Shown in pieces: positions 1 to 5,944 of a DNA stretch of 5,944 nt; within the stretch, counting starts at the first letter, position 1, and the number at the start of each line of letters is the position of its first letter. The position numbers were made by a program, and so were the translations under genes. The stretch is from JBDTRY01 sp039931435. Lineage in GTDB: Bacteria; Acidobacteriota; Thermoanaerobaculia; Gp7-AA8. A model generated the notes under the pieces. That model saw only the letters and a list, made by a program, of their open reading frames with translations. It made no database searches and was not told where the DNA came from. The stretch covers positions 1 to 5,944 of the forward strand of contig JBDTRY010000238.1 of NCBI GenBank assembly GCA_039931435.1, given 5' to 3'.

Positions 1-1
1 C

Positions 2-334
2 GTGGTCTTCGGCGTGGCCGAACTGATCGAAGAGAGAGAAGCGAAGATCGAGGCTCTGCGTGTCATCGTCGAGCATCTCGTGCCAGGGAGGTGGAACGAC
101 GTACGCCTGCCGAACGAGAAGGAGTTGAAGGGGACGAGCGTACTCTCCCTGGCCCTCGACGAAGCCTCCGTGAAGATCCGCACCGGTCCACCAAAGGACG
201 ATGACGAGGATTACGAGCTTCCCATCTGGGCCGGCGAGGTGCCCCTGCAATCGGTGGCTGGAGCACCGCAGTCCGACCCGCGCCTGCCCTCCAATCTTCC
301 GGAGCCTCCCTACCTGCAGAACTACCGCCGTTGA
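2..334 (+). CDS. Pyridoxamine 5'-phosphate oxidase-like flavin-binding protein, C-terminal part (5' end outside window)
   Basis: The frame is open from the first complete codon (GTG at 2) to TGA at 332-334, giving the last 110 residues. The GTG is probably an internal valine, not a start: the fragment opens in the middle of a beta-strand (VVFGVAELIE) and has no upstream sequence to judge. The order of motifs matches the C-terminal half of the Pyridox_ox_2 / COG3467 (NimA-like) family: a VVFG strand, a helix with REAKIEALRVIVEHLVPGRW, then EKELKGTSVL, the strand ASVKIRTGPP, an acidic DDDEDYELPIWAG stretch and a PDPRLP-like tail ending in NYRR. Family members are small cytoplasmic split-barrel proteins that bind FMN or a related flavin; some reduce nitroimidazoles, but most have no proven substrate. 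The N-terminal flavin-binding half is not visible, so the exact activity cannot be given. Family assignment is by remembered motif pattern and is fairly secure. Confidence 0.85.
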   Translation: MVFGVAELIEEREAKIEALRVIVEHLVPGRWNDVRLPNEKELKGTSVLSLALDEASVKIRTGPPKDDDEDYELPIWAGEVPLQSVAGAPQSDPRLPSNLPEPPYLQNYRR

Positions 335-348
335 GCCGAGAGCGATCG

Positions 349-368
349 GCGCCTGCCGGGCAGGGCGC
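349..368 (+). terminator. GC-rich hairpin 14 bases after the flavin-protein stop; possible terminator without a T-tract
   Basis: GCGCC at 349-353 pairs with GGCGC at 364-368. The stem continues as TGC (354-356) with GCA (360-362), leaving one bulged G at 363 and a CGG loop at 357-359. That is eight pairs, seven of them G-C. It lies just after the stop codon at 334, where a terminator is expected. No run of T follows (the next bases are GGCTCCGG), so it is not a classical intrinsic terminator. It could slow polymerase, protect an mRNA end, or be chance in GC-rich DNA. Confidence 0.3.
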
Positions 369-392
369 GGCTCCGGTGACGAGGACGTAAAA

Positions 393-401
393 TGGTATTC
401 T
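393..401 (+). promoter_or_regulatory. Possible extended -10 promoter element for the secreted-protein gene
   Basis: TGGTATTCT fits the extended -10 form TGnTATnnT (four of six matches to TATAAT plus the upstream TG). It lies in the most AT-rich patch of the 335-506 gap (TAAAATGGTATTCTCC, 388-403) and about 105 bases before the start at 507. No convincing -35 hexamer is seen 16-18 bases upstream. The overlapping TAAAAT at 388-393 is an alternative -10. The remainder of the 172-base gap shows no small ORF or RNA that I can support. Confidence 0.22.
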
Positions 402-491
402 CCATTGGCGCGGGTCAGAGGCGGTCGTGGTGGGGAAACTGCACGGCCGCCGGTCGGCTGGAAGTTTGAAACGCCGATCGAGTGCCGGCCC

Positions 492-500
492 GGAGGAGGA
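492..500 (+). promoter_or_regulatory. Strong Shine-Dalgarno site fixing the start of the secreted-protein gene
   Basis: GGAGGAGGA contains a perfect AGGAGG core at 494-499, seven bases before ATG at 507. It decides the start: the frame is open back to an ATG at 201, but that upstream stretch overlaps the flavin-protein gene, reads as arginine/proline-rich non-protein-like sequence, and would bury the signal peptide. Confidence 0.8.
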
Positions 501-506
501 CGCAAC

Positions 507-1985
507 ATGCGCTTTCACCGACGCGGTGCCGCAAGTCTCATTTTTCTGCTCGTAACCAGTGCCGCCAGCGCCACCACCTGGTATCTTCCCGGCGCGGCGG
601 AGGCCCCTGGTGCAAACGGCGCGATCTTCTCGTCCACGCTCTTCCTGACGAACACCACCGCCGCCGTCCTGCCCATCACGGTGAACTTCATTCCCGTCGA
701 CGGAAAGACCGCACCACCCGTGGTCGGGATCAACATCCCCGCCGGAAAAATCGTGAAGACGGAGCACGTCCTTCGGGCCCTGTTCGGCCTCACCGAGGAC
801 ATCGGCACGATCACCGTCACCAGCGCCACCCCTCTGATCCTATCCATGGTCACCGCGAACATCGCCAACCCCAACGGAAGTTTCGGACTGGGCATCGACC
901 CGGTCTCGGACAAGGAGCTCATCGCAGTCAACGGAATCGGCCATGCGCTCTGGGCCACGCACTCCATCGACTTCTCGAAGAGCTACCGCACCAACGTCGG
1001 CGCAGTGCTCGTTGATCCGAATTCGGAGGTGAAGATCACCGTCTTCGACGATCAGGGAGTGATGCGCGGATCGACCACGGTGAGCAGCCGTCTTCCCAGC
1101 AGCTTCCAGACCTCGCTGAGCACGATCATCGGCAACACCGACCTGGCCGTGGGCCGCGTCGAATTCCGCACGCAGCAGGGCCGCACCACCGGGTACACCT
1201 CGGTCGTCGACAACATCACCTCCGACGCCATCGCCGTGCAGACCCGCGAGGTGGTCTCCGGAGAGACCGACATTCTCCTGAACGGCGCGGCGCGGACGCC
1301 GGGGGTGAACAACAGCCACTGGCAGACGGACATCCAGCTGTTCAACCCCAGCACGTTTCCCTTTCAGGTCTCGATCTATGCGCTGGGATTCAACGTGGCC
1401 GGGAAATCGATCACGCGCGTGCTCGCTCCCCGCGAAACGCTGGCCATTCCCGATGTTCTCGGACCGGATGGCTTGAACTTCGGTGAAGGCGCGGCCGGAG
1501 CGCTGCGGATCACCTCGCAGGCTCCCTTTCTCGTGGCCGGACGCACCAGCAACTCGGATCCCACCGGCGTCAAGCCAGGTACGTTCAGCGGCTATCAGAA
1601 GGCCGGCCCTTTTTCGCCGCTCATGTTCACCCTGGGATCGACGGCCGTGCTCAGTGGCCTGGAGCAGTCGGCACAGTTCCGGACGAACGTCGGCTTCCTC
1701 TCCGGTTCCGGAGGCGCTACGCTGGACCTCACCCTGCGCGACAGCCTGGGCGCGGTTGCCTTGACGAAAACGATCGTCCTCGAGGGAGGTGTCTGGCGGC
1801 AGAACGCTCTTCCCGATCTCTTCGGAAAGGCAGCACCCACGCTTTCCAGGCTCGAGATCCAGGTGGTCAGCGGATCGATCGACACATACGCTTCGAAGAT
1901 CGACAACGGCACGGGAGACCCCGTCCTGATTCCGGCGGTTCCTCTGCCCGTCGTCCCGGCGCCCACGAGCGAACGCACGCAGTAA
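507..1985 (+). CDS. Secreted four-module beta-rich protein of unknown function
   Basis: 492 residues starting at ATG 507 behind a perfect AGGAGG. Residues 1-22 form a classic Sec signal peptide: MRFHRR, a hydrophobic core (ASLIFLLVTSA) and an A-S-A cleavage site before TTWYLPG. The mature protein contains no cysteine, so it is not a lipoprotein and has no disulfides. By eye it divides into four modules of about 115 residues. Modules 1 (25-139) and 3 (255-373) begin with a GAA-x-x-PG-x-N turn, a S/T-rich strand and a short LFLTN/LFNPS strand. Modules 2 (140-254) and 4 (374-about 480) share a FRTNVG/YRTNVG strand (160-165, 391-396), a D-x-x-G turn (181-184, 412-415) and a Y-x-S-x-x-DN motif (230-236, 461-467). 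A short proline-rich tail (PLPVVPAP) ends the protein; there is no membrane anchor or sorting signal. Similar WYLPGAA...PGANG proteins are, to my recollection, common uncharacterised exported proteins in Acidobacteriota. Function is unknown; surface or extracellular adhesion or structure is only a guess. Confidence 0.88.
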   Translation: MRFHRRGAASLIFLLVTSAASATTWYLPGAAEAPGANGAIFSSTLFLTNTTAAVLPITVNFIPVDGKTAPPVVGINIPAGKIVKTEHVLRALFGLTEDIGTITVTSATPLILSMVTANIANPNGSFGLGIDPVSDKELIAVNGIGHALWATHSIDFSKSYRTNVGAVLVDPNSEVKITVFDDQGVMRGSTTVSSRLPSSFQTSLSTIIGNTDLAVGRVEFRTQQGRTTGYTSVVDNITSDAIAVQTREVVSGETDILLNGAARTPGVNNSHWQTDIQLFNPSTFPFQVSIYALGFNVAGKSITRVLAPRETLAIPDVLGPDGLNFGEGAAGALRITSQAPFLVAGRTSNSDPTGVKPGTFSGYQKAGPFSPLMFTLGSTAVLSGLEQSAQFRTNVGFLSGSGGATLDLTLRDSLGAVALTKTIVLEGGVWRQNALPDLFGKAAPTLSRLEIQVVSGSIDTYASKIDNGTGDPVLIPAVPLPVVPAPTSERTQ

Positions 1986-2007
1986 GCTCCTCTGCTCCAA
2001 TCACGAC

Positions 2008-2988
2008 ATGCGCGTCATTCTCTTCAACGAACCGGGTGATGAGGCCGTCCTCCGGATCGGCGAGGCGAACGAGCCCCGTTGCGGTCCTCGCGATTTGCGC
2101 ATTCGCGTGTACGCCACGGCCGTGAACCGCGCCGATCTGCTGCAGCGAAGAGGGCAGTATCCGCCGCCTCCAGGCGCCTCTTCGATTCTCGGCCTGGAAT
2201 GCGCCGGCGAAATCGTGGAAGTAGGTTCGAAGGTCGAGGGCTGGACTGCAGGTGAAAGGGTCATGGCCCTTCTCGCCGGAGGGGGGTATGCGGAGGAAGT
2301 GGTCGTAGACGCGGGCTCGGCGATGCGCATGCCCCAGTCATTTTCATGGGAGGAAGGCGGCGCCTTTCCTGAAACCTTCATCACCGCATTTCTGAATATC
2401 TTCCTTCTCGGTGAACCTCCCGACGGTGGGCGCGTCCTCGTTCATGGAGGAGGCAGCGGCGTGGGAACATCCGCGATCAGCCTCTGTCGTGAGGCGTCGC
2501 TGCCCATCTACATCACAGCGGGGAGCAGGGAGAAATGCGACCGCTGCGAAGCGCTGGGAGCGGCGATGGCCATCAACTACAGAGAGTCGGAGTTCGAAAC
2601 CGTGTTGCTGGAAGCGCTCGCCGGTGCGGGCGTGCACGTCATCCTCGATCACCTTGGAGCGGAGTATCTGCAGCGCGACCTTGAAGTGCTGGCCCCGGAG
2701 GGGCGGATCGTCCTCATCGGATCCATGGGCGGCACGGAGGGCACGATCGATACCTCGCTTCTGCTGCGGAAGCGGGCCCGCTTGATCGGATCCACGCTGC
2801 GCGCCCGTCCCAACGCCGAAAAGGCCTCGATCGTCGAGAAACTGCTGGTCCGTTTCGGCGAGACCCTGCAGGCAGGACGTCTGCGACCGGTCATCGATTC
2901 CGTGTTTCCACTGGCCCAGGCGGCACAAGCCCATGCCCGCATGCAGTCCGGAGAACACTTCGGGAAGATCGCCCTTCGCGTGCGCTAG
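2008..2988 (+). CDS. NAD(P)H-quinone oxidoreductase, PIG3 (TP53I3) type, zinc-free MDR family
   Basis: 326 residues, the full usual length of this family. It is a cytoplasmic medium-chain dehydrogenase/reductase of the quinone oxidoreductase (zeta-crystallin) branch, which uses NADPH to reduce quinones. The N-terminal GroES-like part carries the PIG3 signature NRADLLQRRGQYPPPPGAS (40-58) followed by LGLECAGEIVEVG (61-73). AFPETFITAF (119-128) leads into the Rossmann domain. VHGGGSGVGTSA (145-156) is the glycine-rich nucleotide loop, TAGSREKC (170-177) the probable NADPH phosphate contact, INYRES (189-194) and the GRIVLIGSMGG strand (232-242) complete it. Catalytic zinc ligands of alcohol dehydrogenases are absent, as expected. 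The start ATG lies 22 bases after the previous stop, so co-transcription with the secreted-protein gene is possible, but no good Shine-Dalgarno is seen. Some members act on other enones or quinones; the true substrate is not deducible. Confidence 0.93.
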   Translation: MRVILFNEPGDEAVLRIGEANEPRCGPRDLRIRVYATAVNRADLLQRRGQYPPPPGASSILGLECAGEIVEVGSKVEGWTAGERVMALLAGGGYAEEVVVDAGSAMRMPQSFSWEEGGAFPETFITAFLNIFLLGEPPDGGRVLVHGGGSGVGTSAISLCREASLPIYITAGSREKCDRCEALGAAMAINYRESEFETVLLEALAGAGVHVILDHLGAEYLQRDLEVLAPEGRIVLIGSMGGTEGTIDTSLLLRKRARLIGSTLRARPNAEKASIVEKLLVRFGETLQAGRLRPVIDSVFPLAQAAQAHARMQSGEHFGKIALRVR

Positions 2989-3038
2989 ATACGCCGGCGA
3001 GGGTGGAAGCACCGACCCCGGATCTGGGCACGCGCCTG

Positions 3039-3068
3039 AAAAAATACCATCCCACCAGGGGTCCCGGA
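3039..3068 (-). terminator. Weak candidate intrinsic terminator for the phosphatase gene
   Basis: On the minus strand, about 20 bases after the TGA at 3084-3086, ACC-CC can pair with GG-GGT around a TGGTG loop (two-base AT bulge), immediately followed by A and six T (A-tract at 3039-3044 on the plus strand). The placement and T-run fit an intrinsic terminator, but the stem is short and imperfect. The remainder of the 95-base convergent gap (2989-3083) shows only a small GGTG-GAAG-CACC hairpin at 3002-3013, which could serve the quinone oxidoreductase gene but has no T-run after it. Confidence 0.3.
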
Positions 3069-3083
3069 AACACGATTCGCCGC

Positions 3084-5066
3084 TCAGCTTTCCTGATCGG
3101 CGGTGCCGGCTTCGGCCGGTTGCTCCAGTCTCCTGGGCACGAGCTGATCGAAACGCAGGACCATCACGGTGCGGTCGTCGTCGGCAGGACGGTTCCCGGC
3201 ATGAACGGCAATAGCCGCGAGAATGGCATCCTTCACCTCGCTCGGCGAGGAAGAAGCAGCCGTGGCCAGAATCTGCTCGAGCTGGTCGAAGCCGAAGGGG
3301 TCGCCATCGGAGTCCTGCGCTTCGACGATTCCGTCGGAGAGATAGACGAGCGTGTCGCCTTCCCGAAGTTCGACCTCCACCGTGCGCGCCCGGAGCTCGG
3401 AGCGTACGCCCAGCGGTAAGGAAGGGGACTCGATCGGCCGAGGCAGCGAACCCGATCGCAGGAGGTACGGGTAGAGGTGCCCGGCATTGGTATGGCGAAT
3501 CGTCCCCCGGTCGAGATCGAAGATGGTGAAGGCCAGGGTCATGAAGGCCCGTTTTTCAGTGGATCGGAAGACTAGTTCGTTCAGCCTGCGGAACAGTGAG
3601 GTTTCGTCTGCTCCCTCTTCCACGAGCGTGGTAATGGCCGCTTTGACCATGGCCATGACCAGACCGGTGGACAGTCCGTGACCGGAGACATCTCCGATGG
3701 CCACGGCCAGTCGCGACTTGTCGATGCTGAAGACATCGTAGTAGTCGCCTCCGATGGATGCCGTGGGCTCGAAGTGCGCCGAGAACGACACGCCCCGCTG
3801 CTGCGGGCCCTCCTTGGGGAGAAGATTCCGCTGAATGGTCGCGGCAATATCGATCTCGCTCTGCAGCCGCTCCTTTTCCGCGACTTTGGTCAGCAGCGTT
3901 GAGATGGACTCGGTCATACGGTCGAAGGACTGGGCCATCTCGCCGAGCTGATTGCGCGGCTTCATGGCGATGCGATAGCTGAAGTCGCCTCTCTCCACTG
4001 CCCTGGTGCCTTTTTCGATCCGGTTCACCGCCCGGGAGATTGAGAAGATGAGCATCGAGGCCAGAATTGTGGCCGGGAGATAGACCAGCAACATCGAAAG
4101 GGCCAGCGCGCCGAGGAACATGAACACATAGACGGCGTAATCGGAGGAGGCGAAATAGTAGACGACAAGATTCCGCCACGGATTCCAGATAAAGGTCCAG
4201 AACGCCACCTGGTCGTTGACCAGCCCTGTATCCCACTCCACGATGGGCCGGGTCAGGTCTCCCCAGATCACGCCGTTCGGACGCCAGGCACGATTGAAGA
4301 AGGACTCCCACATGGAGTCGTCGAGCGTCTCGGCGTCGAATGAATTATCCCCTTCGCCCGTCTGGATGTGAACGCCGCCCCGTTTGGCCTTGCGGTGAAC
4401 GCTCCGGGCCGCGGAATAGGAAACGATCATGCCCGTCTCCGCCTCCAGTCGCTTGGCCCAGGCCTCGTCCAGAGGCTGTACGAGCACGACTTCATGCCGG
4501 TCGCCGTCGTTTTCATAGAGGCGCGCGGACACGAGCAGCACCTGCTTGCCGCGGATGACCATACCGCTGAACGACTGCCCGGTCAGCCACGAAGGGAGTG
4601 TCGTTTTCTCCCCTGCCTTGACGTCGTAAATCTCGAGGTTCTCCATCGCTCGAGGCTTTGTGCCGTTGACGGTGTACTCCAGATTCCATTGATCCAGTTT
4701 CGTCAGGATCTGTTGTCGCTGGCTGCGATAGGCCGCCTGGCTGAGCACACCGCCGAAAGCGTAGCCCATGACCACGAGGAGCACGGCGAAGAGAAGGAAT
4801 GGAAGAAGTCCGATGAGGAAATAGCTGAGCGCCAGCCTGCGTCCCACCCTCCAGAACAGCTTGCGCAGCAGATAGCGCGTTCCGACGGAAATCCAGTAAA
4901 CGGTCAGACAGATGAAGATGAGAATCGCCAGAAACTTGAACAGGGGCAGGGCAGACGAGGACTGGTGCAACTTCCCGAAGAATGCTTCGATGCGCCCGAT
5001 GACCAATGCTGCAGCAAAGGCGATCAGCCACACAAACAGCAGTCGCTTTCGAGTTCTGGTCATCAC
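3084..5066 (-). CDS. Membrane-anchored HAMP-SpoIIE (RsbU-like) serine/threonine phosphatase
   Basis: 660 residues. Predicted helices lie at about 8-25, 43-61, 79-105 and 312-343; the positive stretches MMTRTRKR, RYLLRKLFWRVGRR and SRAVNRIEKGTR lie on the inside, placing 106-309 outside the cytoplasm as a sensor region of about 200 residues. A HAMP domain follows (about 340-392, with ERGDFSYRI and LGEMAQSFDRM), then a short helical linker ending in IQRNLLP (411-417), and a complete PP2C-like SpoIIE domain (about 425-640): GGDYYD (439-444), GDVSGHG (458-464), NAGH (527-530), LSDGIVEA (576-583) and DDDRT (629-633). The metal-binding aspartates are therefore intact. Known relatives (RsbU, RsbP) dephosphorylate anti-sigma-factor antagonists in partner-switching systems; here that role is inferred. 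No anti-sigma kinase or STAS antagonist is adjacent. Start: GTG at 5066 with GAGGA (5077-5081) ten bases upstream; the next codon is ATG (5063), an equally possible start. Confidence 0.93.
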   Translation of the reverse strand: MMTRTRKRLLFVWLIAFAAALVIGRIEAFFGKLHQSSSALPLFKFLAILIFICLTVYWISVGTRYLLRKLFWRVGRRLALSYFLIGLLPFLLFAVLLVVMGYAFGGVLSQAAYRSQRQQILTKLDQWNLEYTVNGTKPRAMENLEIYDVKAGEKTTLPSWLTGQSFSGMVIRGKQVLLVSARLYENDGDRHEVVLVQPLDEAWAKRLEAETGMIVSYSAARSVHRKAKRGGVHIQTGEGDNSFDAETLDDSMWESFFNRAWRPNGVIWGDLTRPIVEWDTGLVNDQVAFWTFIWNPWRNLVVYYFASSDYAVYVFMFLGALALSMLLVYLPATILASMLIFSISRAVNRIEKGTRAVERGDFSYRIAMKPRNQLGEMAQSFDRMTESISTLLTKVAEKERLQSEIDIAATIQRNLLPKEGPQQRGVSFSAHFEPTASIGGDYYDVFSIDKSRLAVAIGDVSGHGLSTGLVMAMVKAAITTLVEEGADETSLFRRLNELVFRSTEKRAFMTLAFTIFDLDRGTIRHTNAGHLYPYLLRSGSLPRPIESPSLPLGVRSELRARTVEVELREGDTLVYLSDGIVEAQDSDGDPFGFDQLEQILATAASSSPSEVKDAILAAIAVHAGNRPADDDRTVMVLRFDQLVPRRLEQPAEAGTADQES

Positions 5067-5076
5067 TCGTCGGTAG

Positions 5077-5081
5077 TCCTC
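5077..5081 (-). promoter_or_regulatory. Ribosome binding site of the phosphatase gene (GTG-ATG double start)
   Basis: On the minus strand GAGGA lies ten bases before GTG at 5066-5064 and thirteen before the adjacent ATG at 5063-5061. The spacing slightly favours GTG. The choice changes the protein by one residue only. Confidence 0.5.
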
Positions 5082-5144
5082 GGTGGAACGACGGAAGGGC
5101 TTAAGATATCAGTCTCGGTCGGTGAGCGCTCGGCGCGCCATCTC

Positions 5145-5944
5145 ATGTCACTATACGATCAAAGAGAGCCACGGTTGCGCGACGCGCCCAGCGCCGGAGC
5201 GCTGATCATTTCCTCCACCGCCGCCTTTCTCACCGGGGCAGCAGCCGCCCCTCTGGTTCTGACGATCTTCGACACACTGCTGGCCCTGCTCTCCTCCTGG
5301 CACGGAGCGCTGGTGTTCTACGGGCCCCTGGCCAGACCGTTTTCCAGTGGCTTCTACGAAGGTTTGCACTCGCCCTGGTACGAGCTCTCCCAGCCCTCCA
5401 TCGCCCTGGCCAGCCTGGCCTTCGGCCTGTTCCTCGTCTATGCCTGGCCGAGCGAACAGACGCTGGCTACAAAGCTGTTCGTGGACGGATTGGCCATGAG
5501 CATGGCCGTCTTCGGCTGCATCGCGCCGGCACTGGACCCTTCGAACATGCGCTCGGCCGAAGCGCACTTCGGCACCAGCTCGCTCCTCTGCTCCGTACTG
5601 TTGGTTCTCATCGGCTCCGGGGTGATTCTCATCATCGAACGTCAGGCAGCCGAACTTATGACCAACGTGTTCACGCTGACCTTTGCCGGACAACGGTTCC
5701 TGTTGTGGTTTCGCCGCATTCCGTTGCCCGTGGCCATCGTCGCCGCCCTCTGCTTCGGGAACGGATACTGGCGGGGCATGGCCGCCTGGGGAATCGTTCT
5801 GGTGGTGACCCTGCTCGAAAGTGTCGGACACCGGCCCGAGCACCGTTTTGAAAAACTGGAAAGGGTGCACCTCAGGGAGGCCAGGTTTACGATGCCTCTG
5901 ATCGCCGCGGTGGCCCTCGGAGGATCCGTTCTGCTTTTCGGTTT
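5145..5944 (+). CDS. Polytopic membrane protein, unrecognised family (3' end outside window)
   Basis: An uninterrupted frame runs from ATG at 5145 to the window edge: 266 complete codons and no stop. I do not recognise the family. The product begins with a short charged N-terminus (MSLYDQREPRLRDAP), then long hydrophobic stretches at about 18-50, 84-101, 111-130, 145-164, 194-207, 210-226 and 249-266, giving roughly six to eight membrane helices. Between the first two is an aromatic loop (FYGPLARPFSSGFYEGLHSPWYE, residues about 58-80) likely on one membrane face. The loop RRIPLP (190-195) and the cluster HRPEHRFEKLERVHLREAR (229-247) are basic and probably cytoplasmic. Codon use is like the neighbours, with G/C-rich third positions, which supports real coding. 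It is divergent from the phosphatase gene across 78 bases, so the two may share regulation. No Shine-Dalgarno is evident before the ATG; a start further downstream cannot be excluded. Transporter, polymer-export or sensor roles are all possible and none is supported specifically. Confidence 0.75.
   Translation, partial: MSLYDQREPRLRDAPSAGALIISSTAAFLTGAAAAPLVLTIFDTLLALLSSWHGALVFYGPLARPFSSGFYEGLHSPWYELSQPSIALASLAFGLFLVYAWPSEQTLATKLFVDGLAMSMAVFGCIAPALDPSNMRSAEAHFGTSSLLCSVLLVLIGSGVILIIERQAAELMTNVFTLTFAGQRFLLWFRRIPLPVAIVAALCFGNGYWRGMAAWGIVLVVTLLESVGHRPEHRFEKLERVHLREARFTMPLIAAVALGGSVLLFG

Noticed and set aside
201..506. Upstream in-frame extension of the secreted-protein gene to an ATG at 201
   Set aside because: It overlaps the flavin-protein gene out of frame, encodes arginine/proline-rich sequence, and would hide a clear signal peptide that sits directly behind a perfect AGGAGG at 494-499.
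63..767. Minus-strand open frame of 234 codons across the flavin-protein end and the first gap
   Set aside because: Low-complexity arginine/glycine-rich translation, overlaps two supported plus-strand genes, and has no family resemblance.
840..2000. Minus-strand open frame of 386 codons opposite the secreted-protein gene
   Set aside because: Its translation is rich in R, G, D and H with no domain pattern, and it mirrors a well-supported plus-strand gene. Long antisense frames are expected in GC-rich coding DNA.
2344..3012. Minus-strand open frame of 222 codons opposite the quinone oxidoreductase
   Set aside because: It overlaps a full-length, motif-complete enzyme gene and shows no protein family features itself.
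3556..4311. Minus-strand open frame of 251 codons in another frame of the phosphatase gene
   Set aside because: It lies entirely inside the phosphatase gene, whose catalytic motifs prove the other frame; the translation is arginine-rich and shadow-like.
5085..5114. GGAAC (5085-5089) and GTC (5112-5114) as an ECF sigma-factor promoter for the membrane protein
   Set aside because: The spacer is 22 bases, well beyond the usual 16-17, so the match is not credible.
5151..5870. Minus-strand open frame of 239 codons opposite the membrane protein
   Set aside because: Translation is rich in G, Q, E and H without recognisable domains, while the plus strand gives coherent hydrophobic helices with native codon use.

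Overview
The window is GC-rich, densely coded bacterial chromosomal DNA. Three features together suggest an Acidobacteriota-like soil or aquatic bacterium: a secreted protein beginning its mature part with a WYLPGAA...PGANG motif, a membrane-bound SpoIIE-type phosphatase, and a PIG3-type quinone oxidoreductase. This placement is inference from protein style; no rRNA or marker gene is present. There are no mobile elements, CRISPR arrays, tRNAs or phage genes.

Layout. Positions 2-334 (+) hold the C-terminal end of a flavin-binding protein of the pyridoxamine-phosphate-oxidase-like (NimA/COG3467-type) family, cut by the window edge. A 172-base gap with a GC-rich hairpin, a possible promoter and a near-ideal ribosome binding site leads to a secreted 492-residue protein (507-1985, +). 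That protein appears to be built of four beta-rich modules in an A-B-A'-B' order. Only 22 bases later begins a PIG3-family NAD(P)H-quinone oxidoreductase (2008-2988, +). It converges on a 660-residue membrane sensor phosphatase (3084-5066, -) with three N-terminal helices, a large extracytoplasmic region, a fourth helix, a HAMP domain and an intact PP2C/SpoIIE catalytic domain. A 78-base divergent gap separates it from a multi-helix membrane protein (5145 to the window end, +) that stays open past the edge and that I do not recognise.

The genes do not form an obvious pathway. The flavin protein and the quinone oxidoreductase are both redox enzymes, but the secreted protein lies between them. 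The phosphatase probably controls a partner-switching (anti-sigma/antagonist) system in response to an envelope signal, but no kinase or STAS-domain partner lies in the window. The most interesting points are the modular secreted protein, the unrecognised membrane protein divergent from the phosphatase, and the phosphatase's uncharacterised sensor region. I saw no clear new multi-gene system.
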